Assembly (NCBI GenBank): GCA_963970005.1
Contig: CAXAMN010022695.1
Coordinates: 2,123,971-2,187,970, forward strand
Reading direction: 5' to 3'
Source: Durusdinium trenchii
Lineage: Eukaryota > Sar > Dinophyceae > Suessiales > Symbiodiniaceae
DNA length: 64,000 bases
Position numbers and translations under genes: made by a program. The notes under the pieces were generated by a model. The model saw only the letters and a list, made by a program, of their open reading frames with translations, made no database searches and was not told the origin of the DNA. Below are positions 10,395 to 19,064 of the stretch, piece after piece; within the stretch, counting starts at the first letter, position 1; the number at the start of each line of letters is the position of its first letter.

Positions 10395-10660
10395 CGTTGC
10401 ACTGCTTCATGTTGTATGTTTCATGTTTCACGTTGTACGTGTCATGTTTCTTGTTTTATGTTGCATGTTTCATGTTGTATGTTTCATGTTGCATGCTTCA
10501 TGTTGTATTGTTCATGCTTCATGTTGTAGGACACATGTTTCATGTCGCATGAAACAGAGTTCATGTTCCACCGCGCATGTTTCATGTTTTATGACACATG
10601 TTGCATGTTGTATGTTTCATGTTGCATGACACATGTTTAATAATAATAATCACATTTTGC
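10395..10660. repeat. TTTCATGTTGCATG minisatellite
   Basis: Tandem units of about 14 bp alternate TTTCATGTTGTATG, CATGTTGCATG and TCATGTCGCATG. A short related patch occurs at about 11168-11200. Open frames here encode only Cys/Phe/Met/Val-rich repeats. Confidence 0.9.
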
Positions 10661-11726
10661 GTATTTCATTCCACGTGTTTACGTTGCTACGAGCGTGTCC
10701 GCCTTGCTTGGTCATCCTGTGAGCGAAGCGGTGTGTGAGGCCAATTCATGTAAACTCCTTCAAGTACTCAGTTGCTTGATGGGCGGGCAAACGTACGGTC
10801 GCGCCAGGGAATGGGGAGGAGATTTTCGTCTCAAACTGTCAGATTTTGGCAAGCGTTTGCTAGAGCTAAGCCGCGCCTGAAGGAAAAAAAACCTGCCAAA
10901 CGCGGGCACCGGAGCGCCACTTAGTCGTCAACAAGAGCGAAGGGACGGTCAAACTAACTGTCAAACTGTTGTCGCTTGCCCGCCCCCACGCGTGCTGTAG
11001 TGTATGAACAGCCTGTTTTTGTGGATAGACACATATATTGTACGAAACGTAACATGGTTATTGGAACCCGCCATGAATCTAAGCCCCCATTCCTGCAAGC
11101 TGTACTTCGCGTTTGTCATGCTGGATATAACACATGCTGTGTGATTATGACACATGCTGTGTGATTGCATGTTTCATGTTGCGTGAAGCACGGGTCATGT
11201 TCTTTTCAAACAAACCGAGACGTGTTGTAAACTCATGACGAAGACAGTCGACATTTTCTGCTAATTGCAGGGCGCAGTCTCAGAAAAACCTTTGGGAGGC
11301 AATGGTAGGCAACATATGTATTTTGGTGATGAGCCTGGCGGCGTTGCGTTTTTCAGCGCCAAACGGATGGGTAGAGCACGGAAAGGGTTTTGCAACCGCC
11401 TACGCTACTAACTTCTAGCAGGCCCAGGACCGTTCGTGGAATGGTGGGCCCTTAGGAAGGCTGACCTTCGCAGAACTTAGTGGGTTTTTTTTCTTTGATG
11501 TACCAACTTCCAAGAAACAATTTTTTGCATCCATTTTGCCCTCCTCCATTTGCCCTCGTGGCCTTTGCATGTCCGCAGGGGTTTTTTGCATCCAGGAAAC
11601 ACACGTACAGACTTCGAGGAAATGGACAGCCATTCTGTATGGAACACCACCAGCATCGAACACCACCAGCTTAGGCTCTAGATGATTCAATAATACTCAA
11701 AATATGTTTTTTTCTCGAGTAGCTGC
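10661..11726. other. Noncoding or unassigned
   Basis: Contains a tandem TGACACATGCTGTGTGAT pair around 11130-11165. No exon could be supported. Confidence 0.4.
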
Positions 11727-11865
11727 CATCAAGTGATGGATTACGCCAATGCCCATGTGCAACGGTGCCAGCAGCCAAAGTGCAACGAGTGCAAATTCTA
11801 CCGGAATGCCGAGAAGTGGAAGATGAGATGCCACTATATTGATGGCAATGGTGCTTGGCAAACAT
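11727..11865 (+). CDS. Cys-rich zinc-finger-like terminal exon
   Basis: The frame encodes VMDYANAHVQRCQQPKCNEC followed by KFYRNAEKWKMRCHYIDGNG and ends at TAA. The spacing C-x4-C-x2-C...C-H suggests a small metal-binding module. No named family is recognised. It is followed about 0.3 kb later by another Cys-containing exon of the methyltransferase neighbourhood (12158-12733), so the two may share a gene family. The exon start is uncertain. Confidence 0.45.
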
Positions 11866-12157
11866 AATTTCAGCCGTGGAATGCGAGGACTAGGTGTTGT
11901 GTAGGCTAGCACTTGTTGTGTAGGACTAGTTGTTTTTTTCATGTTGGGCAGAGTACGGGAGTGAATGTTAAGCATGTTGGGAGCCACTCACTCAGAACTA
12001 GTACATATGATTATGTAAATAGTTGTGTAGATATCTAGGCATGTCTTTTTGCCCATGTATGGGTGTGTGGATCATTTACACATATAATGCCTAGATATTC
12101 ACTTCAGCCGGGCCATCGCCTATTTTAGGTTGATTCACAATTTGCTGGGTCCAAGGC
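11866..12157. other. Spacer with an inverted repeat
   Basis: AATAGTTGTGTAGATATCTAGGCATG near 12020 and CATATAATGCCTAGATATTC near 12080 share an inverted CTAGATAT core around ATCTAGGCAT/ATGCCTAGAT. No gene was seen. Confidence 0.35.
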
Positions 12158-12733
12158 ATGCGGAAGACATGGCTCGTCCAAGCCCCACCAACAGAACCCT
12201 TCGGTTTGGGCTGCCGGCTCTGCAAAAGCTACGCAGAGCACAACCCTCAAGATGTAGTGGCCGTGGATTCCGCGTACATCAATGTGACGAAGGGGCAGCC
12301 ATCCCGACCAGGAGGCAAGGTTCCTATTCTTCAGTTGGAGGATTTGCTTCGGCATGCCGGTTCCTCACGGAAAAGCAAAGCACGGAGCAAGTTCCATGAG
12401 CGAGCTGTCCAATTCCACCTTGGTGGTCCTGTTTCTGCTGCAGTTTCCTCGGAGACAACTGGCAAGGATGCTTTGGTGCAACCATTGTCATGGAAACAAT
12501 TGCTGATTTCGATGCAAGTTTGCCATTCACCGGTTGGAAGTCAAGGGTCGGAATACGAAAGGCGTTGCAAAGATGCTCACCGCACAAGTCCTTTGTTGTG
12601 CCCTTTGTCTCGGACATCAAGATCATGCCACTACCAAATCCAAGAAAGCTTGGCAGAGGTTCTGTTTGCTCGTGACCGCGCGCAGCTTCTTGGAAAGAAC
12701 GGCGTTTTGAGCATGAGCCTTGCACAGGACTAA
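12158..12733 (+). CDS. Unknown protein with a CxxC...H-x-x-A zinc-finger-like start
   Basis: A 191-codon open segment contains FGLGCRLCKSYAEHNPQDVV, then a stretch ending in LQLEDLLRHAGSSRKSKARS and KFHERAVQFHLGGP. The CRLC pair and the LLRHAG...FHERAV histidines have the spacing of a modified zinc finger. The 3' half (SWKQLLISMQVCHSPVGSQG onward to FARDRAQLLGKNGVLSMSL) is less clearly structured. From memory, such modules are common in dinoflagellate multi-exon proteins of unknown role; that is inference, not a database match. It lies upstream of and in the same direction as the methyltransferase. Confidence 0.5.
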   Translation: MRKTWLVQAPPTEPFGLGCRLCKSYAEHNPQDVVAVDSAYINVTKGQPSRPGGKVPILQLEDLLRHAGSSRKSKARSKFHERAVQFHLGGPVSAAVSSETTGKDALVQPLSWKQLLISMQVCHSPVGSQGSEYERRCKDAHRTSPLLCPLSRTSRSCHYQIQESLAEVLFARDRAQLLGKNGVLSMSLAQD

Positions 12734-12876
12734 CGTGTCAAACGCAGATCGATTTGCCCGCGTCCTGTTCTTTTCCATGTGACTGTGTGTTTAGAGCAAA
12801 GAATGGTGAACGTCCGTAAAAAACTGATTAATGTTGCTAGTCTCAACGCCAGGATGCACGAGGAAAATTCGAGCTC

Positions 12877-13500
12877 TTGCGGTGCAAAGTTGTTTGTGGT
12901 GACTGGTCGACCTACAGTTTTCTGTTAGATGTGGCCGATACTGGTGGCAAAAAGAAGTCCTTGGAGAAAGCTGATCAGTTGGCCCAGTGTTTGCAGAACT
13001 TCGCCAAAGACAATGACCGTGTGCTCCAAGTTATCAAAGATACATTGATTTCCTTTGTCGCAGACGGAGAGCGTTGCGAACCTCTCTCAGCAAGAATGTG
13101 CAAGGACCATCTTTTTTTGTTTTGTGCTTCTTGTTGCTCGCACGCAGTGCATGTTGCGACACCACGCGCAATGAATGATCCATGAAGGTAACAGGATTAA
13201 CGTGTTTTTGGGTAGAGCTCTGTGCAGGAGCAAAACCACATGCCAGAATTGAAAGCAGTATTGCGTTGTTCCGTGCATAGTTCCATTAAGAGCTTGGAAA
13301 AGGCACTTTCTACAGACAGTCGGGTGGATGAGCTGATCCAAAGCTGGATTCTAGCCTATTCGACATCAAAGACTGCCAAAGGTGGCTTTGTGCGTGCCAC
13401 CCGCAACTCCCCCAAACTGCAGGGGCAGCTCTTGGAGGCCATGCAAACACTTGATGCCACTTGCACAAAACTGGGCCATTCAAATATCCCCGGCTGTTAG
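12877..13500 (+). CDS. Two exons of the same unknown protein family
   Basis: The first open part (12877 to about 13080) encodes LLDVADTGGKKKSLEKADQL and NFAKDNDRVLQVIKDTLISF. The second (about 13216-13500) encodes NHMPELKAVLRCSVHSSIKS, STDSRVDELIQSWILAYSTS and LLEAMQTLDATCTKLGHSNI. Both look like helical, soluble protein. The gap between them holds a likely intron with stops in all frames. No domain is recognised. The order and direction fit a gene continuing from the exon at 12158-12733. Confidence 0.45.
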
Positions 13501-13524
13501 TTCAAACATTTGCTTTGTTTTCCA

Positions 13525-14532
13525 GGATGATGTGCGAGACCTTCGTGTTCAATATGCTCCGGTAGAAGTTCCGCTTCACGATATCCTCTTGAACTCGGCT
13601 GGCCAGTTTTGCTTGACGTGCAACAAGAAAGTGTGCATCCATGCGGCCGGCACATTGGCTGTCGACCTTTTTGCTGGGTCATTGAGGGCAGGGTCTTCAT
13701 CAGATTGTCCATCATCTCGTCAGCTGAAATCACTTCTTACAGCTTTGAATCCGAGGATAATATTTTGTTTGGGGGGGGGGCAAGGGGTTGGTGGCGTGCA
13801 ACGTGCAACATAGTTTTTGAATGTGACCTCGCTCTTTCTATTGAAGCATTACTGTGAATCCTCTTTTTCTGCAGGATGATCTACATTGAGGTTCCTGGTA
13901 TGACGGCCCAGTGCGCTTGCAAACAGATTCTGGAAGAGCTCAAGTACAACCCATGGACGGAATCTACAGATGGCTTTATCGTTGCTGGGTTCAACTTTGC
14001 AGCTGCGAAATTCCAACAGCTCTATCAGACATCTGGAAAGTCTCCCCTGGATGCGCTTGTTTCCTCGAAGCCGGCCTTGCCTTTGGAATGGAGTATGTCT
14101 GAGAAGTTTGTTCGCAAGGGTAATTCCGAGTTTCCTTTGGATGAGAAAGAGCTGTCAGCAGATACCCCCAATGTCATCAAGAAGTTTCTGAAGAAGCATG
14201 TGAAGAAGGATCATGTGTTTGTGGCCAATGTTCTGGCTGCAGGCTTGCAGCAGTGGGAGGCGCAGGATGGCAAGAGCAAGTCATTTGTGGCATGTGATTT
14301 TCGGAAAAGTCGGAAAAAACAAATGGTGGTGGGCAGCTGGCCTGATAACGTTGATGCCGTGATCTTGCCGGGCAAAAAGAAGGTAGTGATCAGAAAGCTT
14401 GTGTGGCCTGAGCTGCTGATGCTCCATGGTTGGCCCATGGACGTCCTGGTATGGAATCAGGATCGCTTCCCGGCAGTGCCAGCTGGCGCCACTGTCATGA
14501 ATGCAGTGAAGTGCCTGGTATCATGCTCATAG
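13525..14532 (+). CDS. Two further exons of the unknown gene upstream of the methyltransferase
   Basis: The first part (13525 to about 13750, after a TTTTCCAG acceptor) encodes DDVRDLRVQYAPVEVPLHDI and a CLTCNKKVC pair. The second (13876-14532, after a CTGCAG acceptor) is a 218-codon frame with MIYIEVPGMTAQCACKQILE, KKFLKKHVKKDHVFVANVLA and VIRKLVWPELLMLHGWPMDV. The LVWPELLMLHGWP piece resembles the L-T-x-x-E-x-x-x-x-Q/H-G-F/W-P segment near the C-terminus of C5 methyltransferases. The catalytic motifs are not next to it, so this may be a second, partial methyltransferase-like segment or chance. Confidence 0.45.
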
Positions 14533-14930
14533 GTCATAGGTCATCAGAGCTCGTAGGTCGGCAATGGCGGCAAAGTGTAAAAAAAAATCAGATTGGGCTA
14601 TCTTTGACAGAATGAGAAGCCTTTAGTCACAACTTTCAGTCGCCCATCAGCTGCGGAAATGCTTGTTTCTGCTTGGAGGAGTAACAAGGCTCAAGTATTT
14701 GCTTGCATTTTGCCCAAGGATCATGCAACCTGCCAAGCGGATTCGCCATAGCAGCAAATCTCCGGAGATTCTGCCGATGCTACACCCCACAGCTGTTTGA
14801 CTGCATTGATTATGCAAAAAACTTCATCATCTAGGCCAACAAATTTAGAAACGCACCTTTGCCTGGTCGCCTGCCGCTGTCCGTAACAGCCTAGTGGGAT
14901 AAGCCTTCCAACCTTGTTAAGGTTGTCCAG

Positions 14931-15062
14931 ATGGACAAGGCGCAGACTGTGCTCAGTAATCATTGGAAGCAGTTGGCCACGCAGAATCCGAAAGCATGGG
15001 GCGGGTTGCTCGGAAACATTTTTGCTCGTGAGAAGCTTGTTGCGCCAGACCTGCCAAACTAA
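14931..15062 (+). CDS. Short exon ending in a hairpin repeat
   Basis: The frame reads MDKAQTVLSNHWKQLATQNP, then KAWGGLLGNIFAREKLVAPD and LPN, followed by TAA. The GGLLGNIFAREKL part resembles the G-N motif X region of C5 methyltransferases (the other copy near 22,630 has IIGNMMAGTALA). Together with LVWPELLMLHGWP at about 14400, this could be the tail of a second methyltransferase-like protein upstream of the main one. The last 21 bp of coding sequence already belong to the 78-bp repeat at 15042-15119. Confidence 0.45.
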   Translation: MDKAQTVLSNHWKQLATQNPKAWGGLLGNIFAREKLVAPDLPN

Positions 15063-15119
15063 TCAGTTAAGGGAGAAAATTGCCAAAAAAACCTTTTTTG
15101 TTCAAAAAGGTTTTTTTGG
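15042..15119. repeat. Hairpin repeat, copy 1
   Basis: The core at 15083-15119 is a perfect 16-bp stem (CC, A7, CC, T5) with a 5-base loop, TGTTC. The preceding 41 bp (GCGCCAGACCTGCCAAAC onward) are also conserved. The whole 78 bp matches the reverse complement of 19333-19410 with about four mismatches, and the 37-bp core is identical. Confidence 0.9.
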
Positions 15120-15269
15120 TATTTATTGGTTTAGAAGCTTGTGGTCTGAGGCTGCAGGCCCTAGATGATGATCTATACAGGTCTTCGATGAAGGAGTCCA
15201 AGGAATGTGAGGTGACCGTGACCCGAGCTCACCTACCAAGGCAGCTTGGGCTGAGTGTCAGCATGTGAA

Positions 15270-15942
15270 TGCCAGAGTGGTTGCGTGTCCATGTGTTTCT
15301 GTCCTTTTTCCTGCCAAGGTGTGGATTGACGCATCAAACAATCGTGCCTTGTTGGGGCAACATTGAACGTTACCAGGATGAATCATACCGCTTCAAGCCA
15401 AAGAGATCCAAAAAAATTAGACCGAGGTTTGGCCAAGCAACTGTGGCATGATGGTGTGCGGTGGTCAGCCCCTTCCTGGCCACACGCTGTGCCTATCAAA
15501 GCGTCGTCGATGGAGAGCCCTCCCCCTGTTGGATTCTATGATTTGCTCGGGTTACTTGGGATATGCCATGGTTTCGACATTTCTGCAGCCCTCGTTTTGT
15601 TTCCAGCCAGCGGTTGTCCATGTCATAGCGTTGCAACCTAGGATGGATGCCTACCTGATGAGTTTTGATTGGGCATGGTCTCAGGCTGCGCAATCAAAAG
15701 ATAAAGCATCCATTGACGAGTTTTGGAATGCTGCCCAATGTGTTCGTGTTCGCTTCTGCTTTCTGACCGACAGCTTAACTGCTGCGAAGTGGAAGTGGGA
15801 AGCTTGCATCATTTTTGGGGGGTACAGTTTGTCTTGTGCAGAGTTGTAGCCGAAAGAGCAACTAGTCTTCTGACTTGCAACGATCTGCTGGATTTTTGCA
15901 GTGATAGTGAGACCAGTCTGCAGTTGAACCATTTATAGGGTT
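15270..15942 (+). CDS. Unassigned open segments, probable exons of the unknown gene
   Basis: After CCTGCCAAG, one frame reads VWIDASNNRALLGQH. An overlapping frame reads ERYQDESYRFKPKRSKKIRP. The change of frame suggests a small indel or unrecognised intron. A further open stretch (about 15640-15760) encodes MDAYLMSFDWAWSQAAQSKD. These look protein-like but match nothing I know. Boundaries are guesses. Confidence 0.3.
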
Positions 15943-16536
15943 GTGGGCTTGTCGACTTCAGCTCAGGAATTTGCCGGCTCGACGCAAAGTTTGGCAGAGA
16001 ATGAAACCCTCACAGGCTGGAAGGTGATCTTGGGTGTGGTGGAAGTTCGGGATATGTTGAAGGCAGCGGGCAAGGTGTACCCTGGATGCGAGAAGCCAGA
16101 TAGCAGTGCCAACATTGCTGCATTTTTGACCGCCGCGAAAATGAAAGATTGCACCAGCAAAGCAATCAGCACAAAATTGCAACCAGGCAGCAACCGTTTA
16201 CTTTATGTTCATTCGTCAATTGCATTTCAGGTCATCATTTTTTGCGGCTCTGATTCAAGCTCTGATGTTTTTTTCGGGTTCCTTCGCCTTGCTTTTGTGA
16301 GGAAAGTATTCCAGCGGTTCACACCGGTCGCCCAAAGGCTTTTGGATGAGCTCGACACCTTGCTTGGCCCCACCAAGCACTGCTTTGCAGTGATGACTTC
16401 TTTAGATTTGCTCTGCCAGAAAACAGCCTGTAAGAACTCCAAAGTAGCAGACCAACTACTAGAGTGGACTTTGCACGGCTATTTGCTGAGTGCCTCGGTT
16501 GACTGCTTTCTTCCCAGTTGCTTTGTGCTTTTTTGA
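15943..16536 (+). CDS. Unknown protein, exon pair
   Basis: A 197-codon frame. The first part (to about 16205) encodes STSAQEFAGSTQSLAENETL, TGWKVILGVVEVRDMLKAAG and AAFLTAAKMKDCTSKAISTK. A Val/Phe/Ser-rich middle (about 16210-16310) is probably an intron read through in frame. The last part encodes FQRFTPVAQRLLDELDTLLG and KVADQLLEWTLHGYLLSASV. Helical, soluble, no recognised domain. Same direction as its neighbours. Confidence 0.45.
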   Translation: MGLSTSAQEFAGSTQSLAENETLTGWKVILGVVEVRDMLKAAGKVYPGCEKPDSSANIAAFLTAAKMKDCTSKAISTKLQPGSNRLLYVHSSIAFQVIIFCGSDSSSDVFFGFLRLAFVRKVFQRFTPVAQRLLDELDTLLGPTKHCFAVMTSLDLLCQKTACKNSKVADQLLEWTLHGYLLSASVDCFLPSCFVLF

Positions 16537-16784
16537 GTTGCCGTGCGTGGCTTGCCTGTCATTTGTATTGCAACCTTGTCTGAGGCGTGAAGCATGGAGG
16601 TGATCCCAAACCAAACGTTGCATTGATGATTGGTCGCGAGCTGCTCAAAAAAACGCATTGCCGTGTTCTTGTCATCCAAGTTCAAGTTGCCAGATGAGCA
16701 CGGCGTAGAGCAGCCTGGTTTCTAGTATTCGCCCGTTGCTGCTTGATAACCAGCTCCAGATAGCTCCAGTATCTGCAATAATAA

Positions 16785-17441
16785 GTGTCCGGGGAGGGGG
16801 GGCAGGACGGCAAACAAATCGCCAGCAAACGTTTTTTGAGGTACAAGCCAGGCTACAGCCCTTCCAGTGTTCTACACACCGTGACTAACACCTACCAGGC
16901 CTTCGAGAGCAGCGGCTTGTTCCTGCACGCCTCGGATTCCCTGGCATGGATGTCTCCCTTGTCAGAGGTTCAGCAAGCAGTTCTCCAGTTTTGCGGGTCC
17001 TTGTTGTCAGGCTCGCCTGCCATAGAGGAATTGCTGGAAAAGGAGGTGAAAGCTGAGTTTTTGATTGCTGCAGAGGCGGTCCTTTGCAAGCCATCTTGGC
17101 AAGACTTGAATGTGTTTGACCTGGCGCATTGCTCTGTGCTGCATCAAAGGCAACTAGCTCAACCTGAGATTCCAGCCCCAGCTCCACCGCCAGATGCTGC
17201 ACCTGCTCAAGTTGTTGTTCCTCCACCTGCACCTGCTCAAGGTGAAGCAGCCTTGTCTTACATGCCAGATGTTGAGGAGGAGCCCCAGGCTCTTGAAATT
17301 CCGGTTGAGTCCTTCTTCTCTGCATTGGTATTGACTGACATGCAAAAAGATGTTTTCAAGCGAGTGCCATTGCAAAAGCTGCAGCAGGTGATCGAGCATG
17401 CAAAGCTCCGAAATCATGGTTGGAGAGCCGTTTACGTTTGA
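16785..17441 (+). CDS. Unknown protein, Pro/Ala-rich central region
   Basis: A 218-codon frame starting near a poly-G run. It encodes RFLRYKPGYSPSSVLHTVTN, LSEVQQAVLQFCGSLLSGSP and LEKEVKAEFLIAAEAVLCKP. A proline-rich linker follows (PEIPAPAPPPDAAPAQVVVP), then an acidic helix (FFSALVLTDMQKDVFKRVPL). The frame continues past the likely donor near 17400 and overlaps the next exon, so the true exon end is probably about 17395. No family is recognised. Confidence 0.5.
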   Translation: MSGEGGQDGKQIASKRFLRYKPGYSPSSVLHTVTNTYQAFESSGLFLHASDSLAWMSPLSEVQQAVLQFCGSLLSGSPAIEELLEKEVKAEFLIAAEAVLCKPSWQDLNVFDLAHCSVLHQRQLAQPEIPAPAPPPDAAPAQVVVPPPAPAQGEAALSYMPDVEEEPQALEIPVESFFSALVLTDMQKDVFKRVPLQKLQQVIEHAKLRNHGWRAVYV

Positions 17442-18306
17442 TGATCGGGCTATTCCTACAGATTGCCGGGTTTTTGTTTGGGATGTGAAGGCCCACTTGA
17501 CAAACCCATCTGCGAAAGCTCATTCTTTGCCCTTCGGCTACACGCCGCCGTTTGATCTGACCCACCTGAAGAGGACAATGTCATCAATCTTCGGCACTTC
17601 CCAAGACGACGAGAACAAACTTTTCAGAAAGACCGACGTAGCCTTTTTCCTTGACGGCCGCGTTGCTTCTATCAGCAACGATTTGGTGAAGGTCTTGAAA
17701 GCGAGCCTGAAGCAGGTCAAAAAAGAGGACATTCCAAGCAGGAACTACATGTCCTTTACTTACTTTTATCATAACCGTGAATTTGCAAGCGGTTATGCCA
17801 AGCCTCGGTCACAAAGGAGCGCATTTAATGCTTGCATGCCAACACACAATGAGACAGCTCTAGTTGTTGTGGGCAAGGCTTTCGACGTGGCCGTGAAGGA
17901 GCGCAGATGGATTGATTTGCCTGGCTCCAATCGATCCCGCGGGTGGGCCGACAATGCTTTGGTTGAAGAGGGTGAGCACATTTTTGTTCCCTATGGCCGC
18001 AAAGCTCAGATGTCAAAGTTGCCAAGCGGGGCAGCAACTGACGGAATGCTTTTGGAAGGCACAGAGGATGAGACCGCAGCTGATGTCCCTGATGATTCAG
18101 CATCTTCGATTGCGTACCCTTGGTCTGCCCGAGAGATCTTTTGGAGGGAGTTTTGGAATGCTTTGCCAGACAAGCATATCATCATGACCAGCACCCCGAG
18201 CCCTTTTGCTGCTATGGCCGCTGCAAGACTTCGCAAGCCCTACTTTGGTTGGGTTGGCACAGCGTGCGAGAAGCAAATCATGCTAGACAGCTCTTCGCTT
18301 GCATGA
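17410..18306 (+). CDS. Unknown conserved-looking protein, long exon
   Basis: A roughly 298-codon open segment in a different frame from the preceding exon. It encodes EPFTFDDRAIPTDCRVFVWD, AHSLPFGYTPPFDLTHLKRT, a segment with VAFFLDGRVASISNDLVKVL, MSFTYFYHNREFASGYAKPR, and an acidic Ser-rich tail ending FGWVGTACEKQIMLDSSSLA then TGA. No signal peptide or membrane helix is visible. It is the longest uninterrupted exon before the methyltransferase and is probably the C-terminal part of the gene beginning upstream. Confidence 0.55.
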   Translation, partial: EIMVGEPFTFDDRAIPTDCRVFVWDVKAHLTNPSAKAHSLPFGYTPPFDLTHLKRTMSSIFGTSQDDENKLFRKTDVAFFLDGRVASISNDLVKVLKASLKQVKKEDIPSRNYMSFTYFYHNREFASGYAKPRSQRSAFNACMPTHNETALVVVGKAFDVAVKERRWIDLPGSNRSRGWADNALVEEGEHIFVPYGRKAQMSKLPSGAATDGMLLEGTEDETAADVPDDSASSIAYPWSAREIFWREFWNALPDKHIIMTSTPSPFAAMAAARLRKPYFGWVGTACEKQIMLDSSSLA

Positions 18307-19064
18307 AGATTTCAATTTCGCTTGCGTGAACCAAAAATAAACATAAGGAAATTAATAAGCGCACATCATAGCCCAAATGAAAAATATAGAAAGTAACCAG
18401 CACACATCTGTGAGGCATCCATTTGAAGGTGACCTTGGAGATGCTTTTGGGCAACAAGGAAGTGGCTGGTTTGCATTAAAAGCCGTTCGTGTATTGGCAG
18501 CTGCTAATTTTGTTTCGACCGGACGATGCCACAACCACCACCTTCAAAATGCCAAAAAGATTTCGTCCATGGTGCGCGCCCTGTCAGCCTATTAGTAATA
18601 TTAGTTTGCCTTTCGCCTAGGAGTGGGGGCGACGATTTTTGACAAAGCAGCAGAGCCTGACTGGCATGGATGACGACAAGACTTCCATCGGCTTGCCTCC
18701 TTCTCCAAGCAGAGCTTCAGAAAAACCCAGTGAGAATACGCCATCCAAGGCAACGGAGACTGAGAAGCGTGAAGATGCTGATTCTTCTTGTTCGGACTCA
18801 AGCTAGCTAGGAGTTAGGAGCACGGCATGCAACGAGATGACATGCTTAATTGCAAGCGCCAAGCTTTCTGGGCCTCGAAAAATTGTGAGTTTGATGTTTG
18901 CTGCACTGTTTTGCTGCCACGCTTGTGCTTGGAAGTCCTTCGAAACAGGTTCTTGCGCTTGAAACTTTCCAAAGCCTTAACAGGCGCGGCCACTGCAGAT
19001 GTCATGTTGCTTCGCATATATTCACAGGACTTTCGGCGCAGAGTTAGATTTCCTCGCAATTGCT
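18307..19064. other. Spacer before the methyltransferase start
   Basis: No supported exon. Two short open stretches (18660-18805, SLTGMDDDKTSIGLPPSPSR-like; 18827-19030) may be exon debris. The region would hold the promoter if the methyltransferase starts at 19065. Confidence 0.35.
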
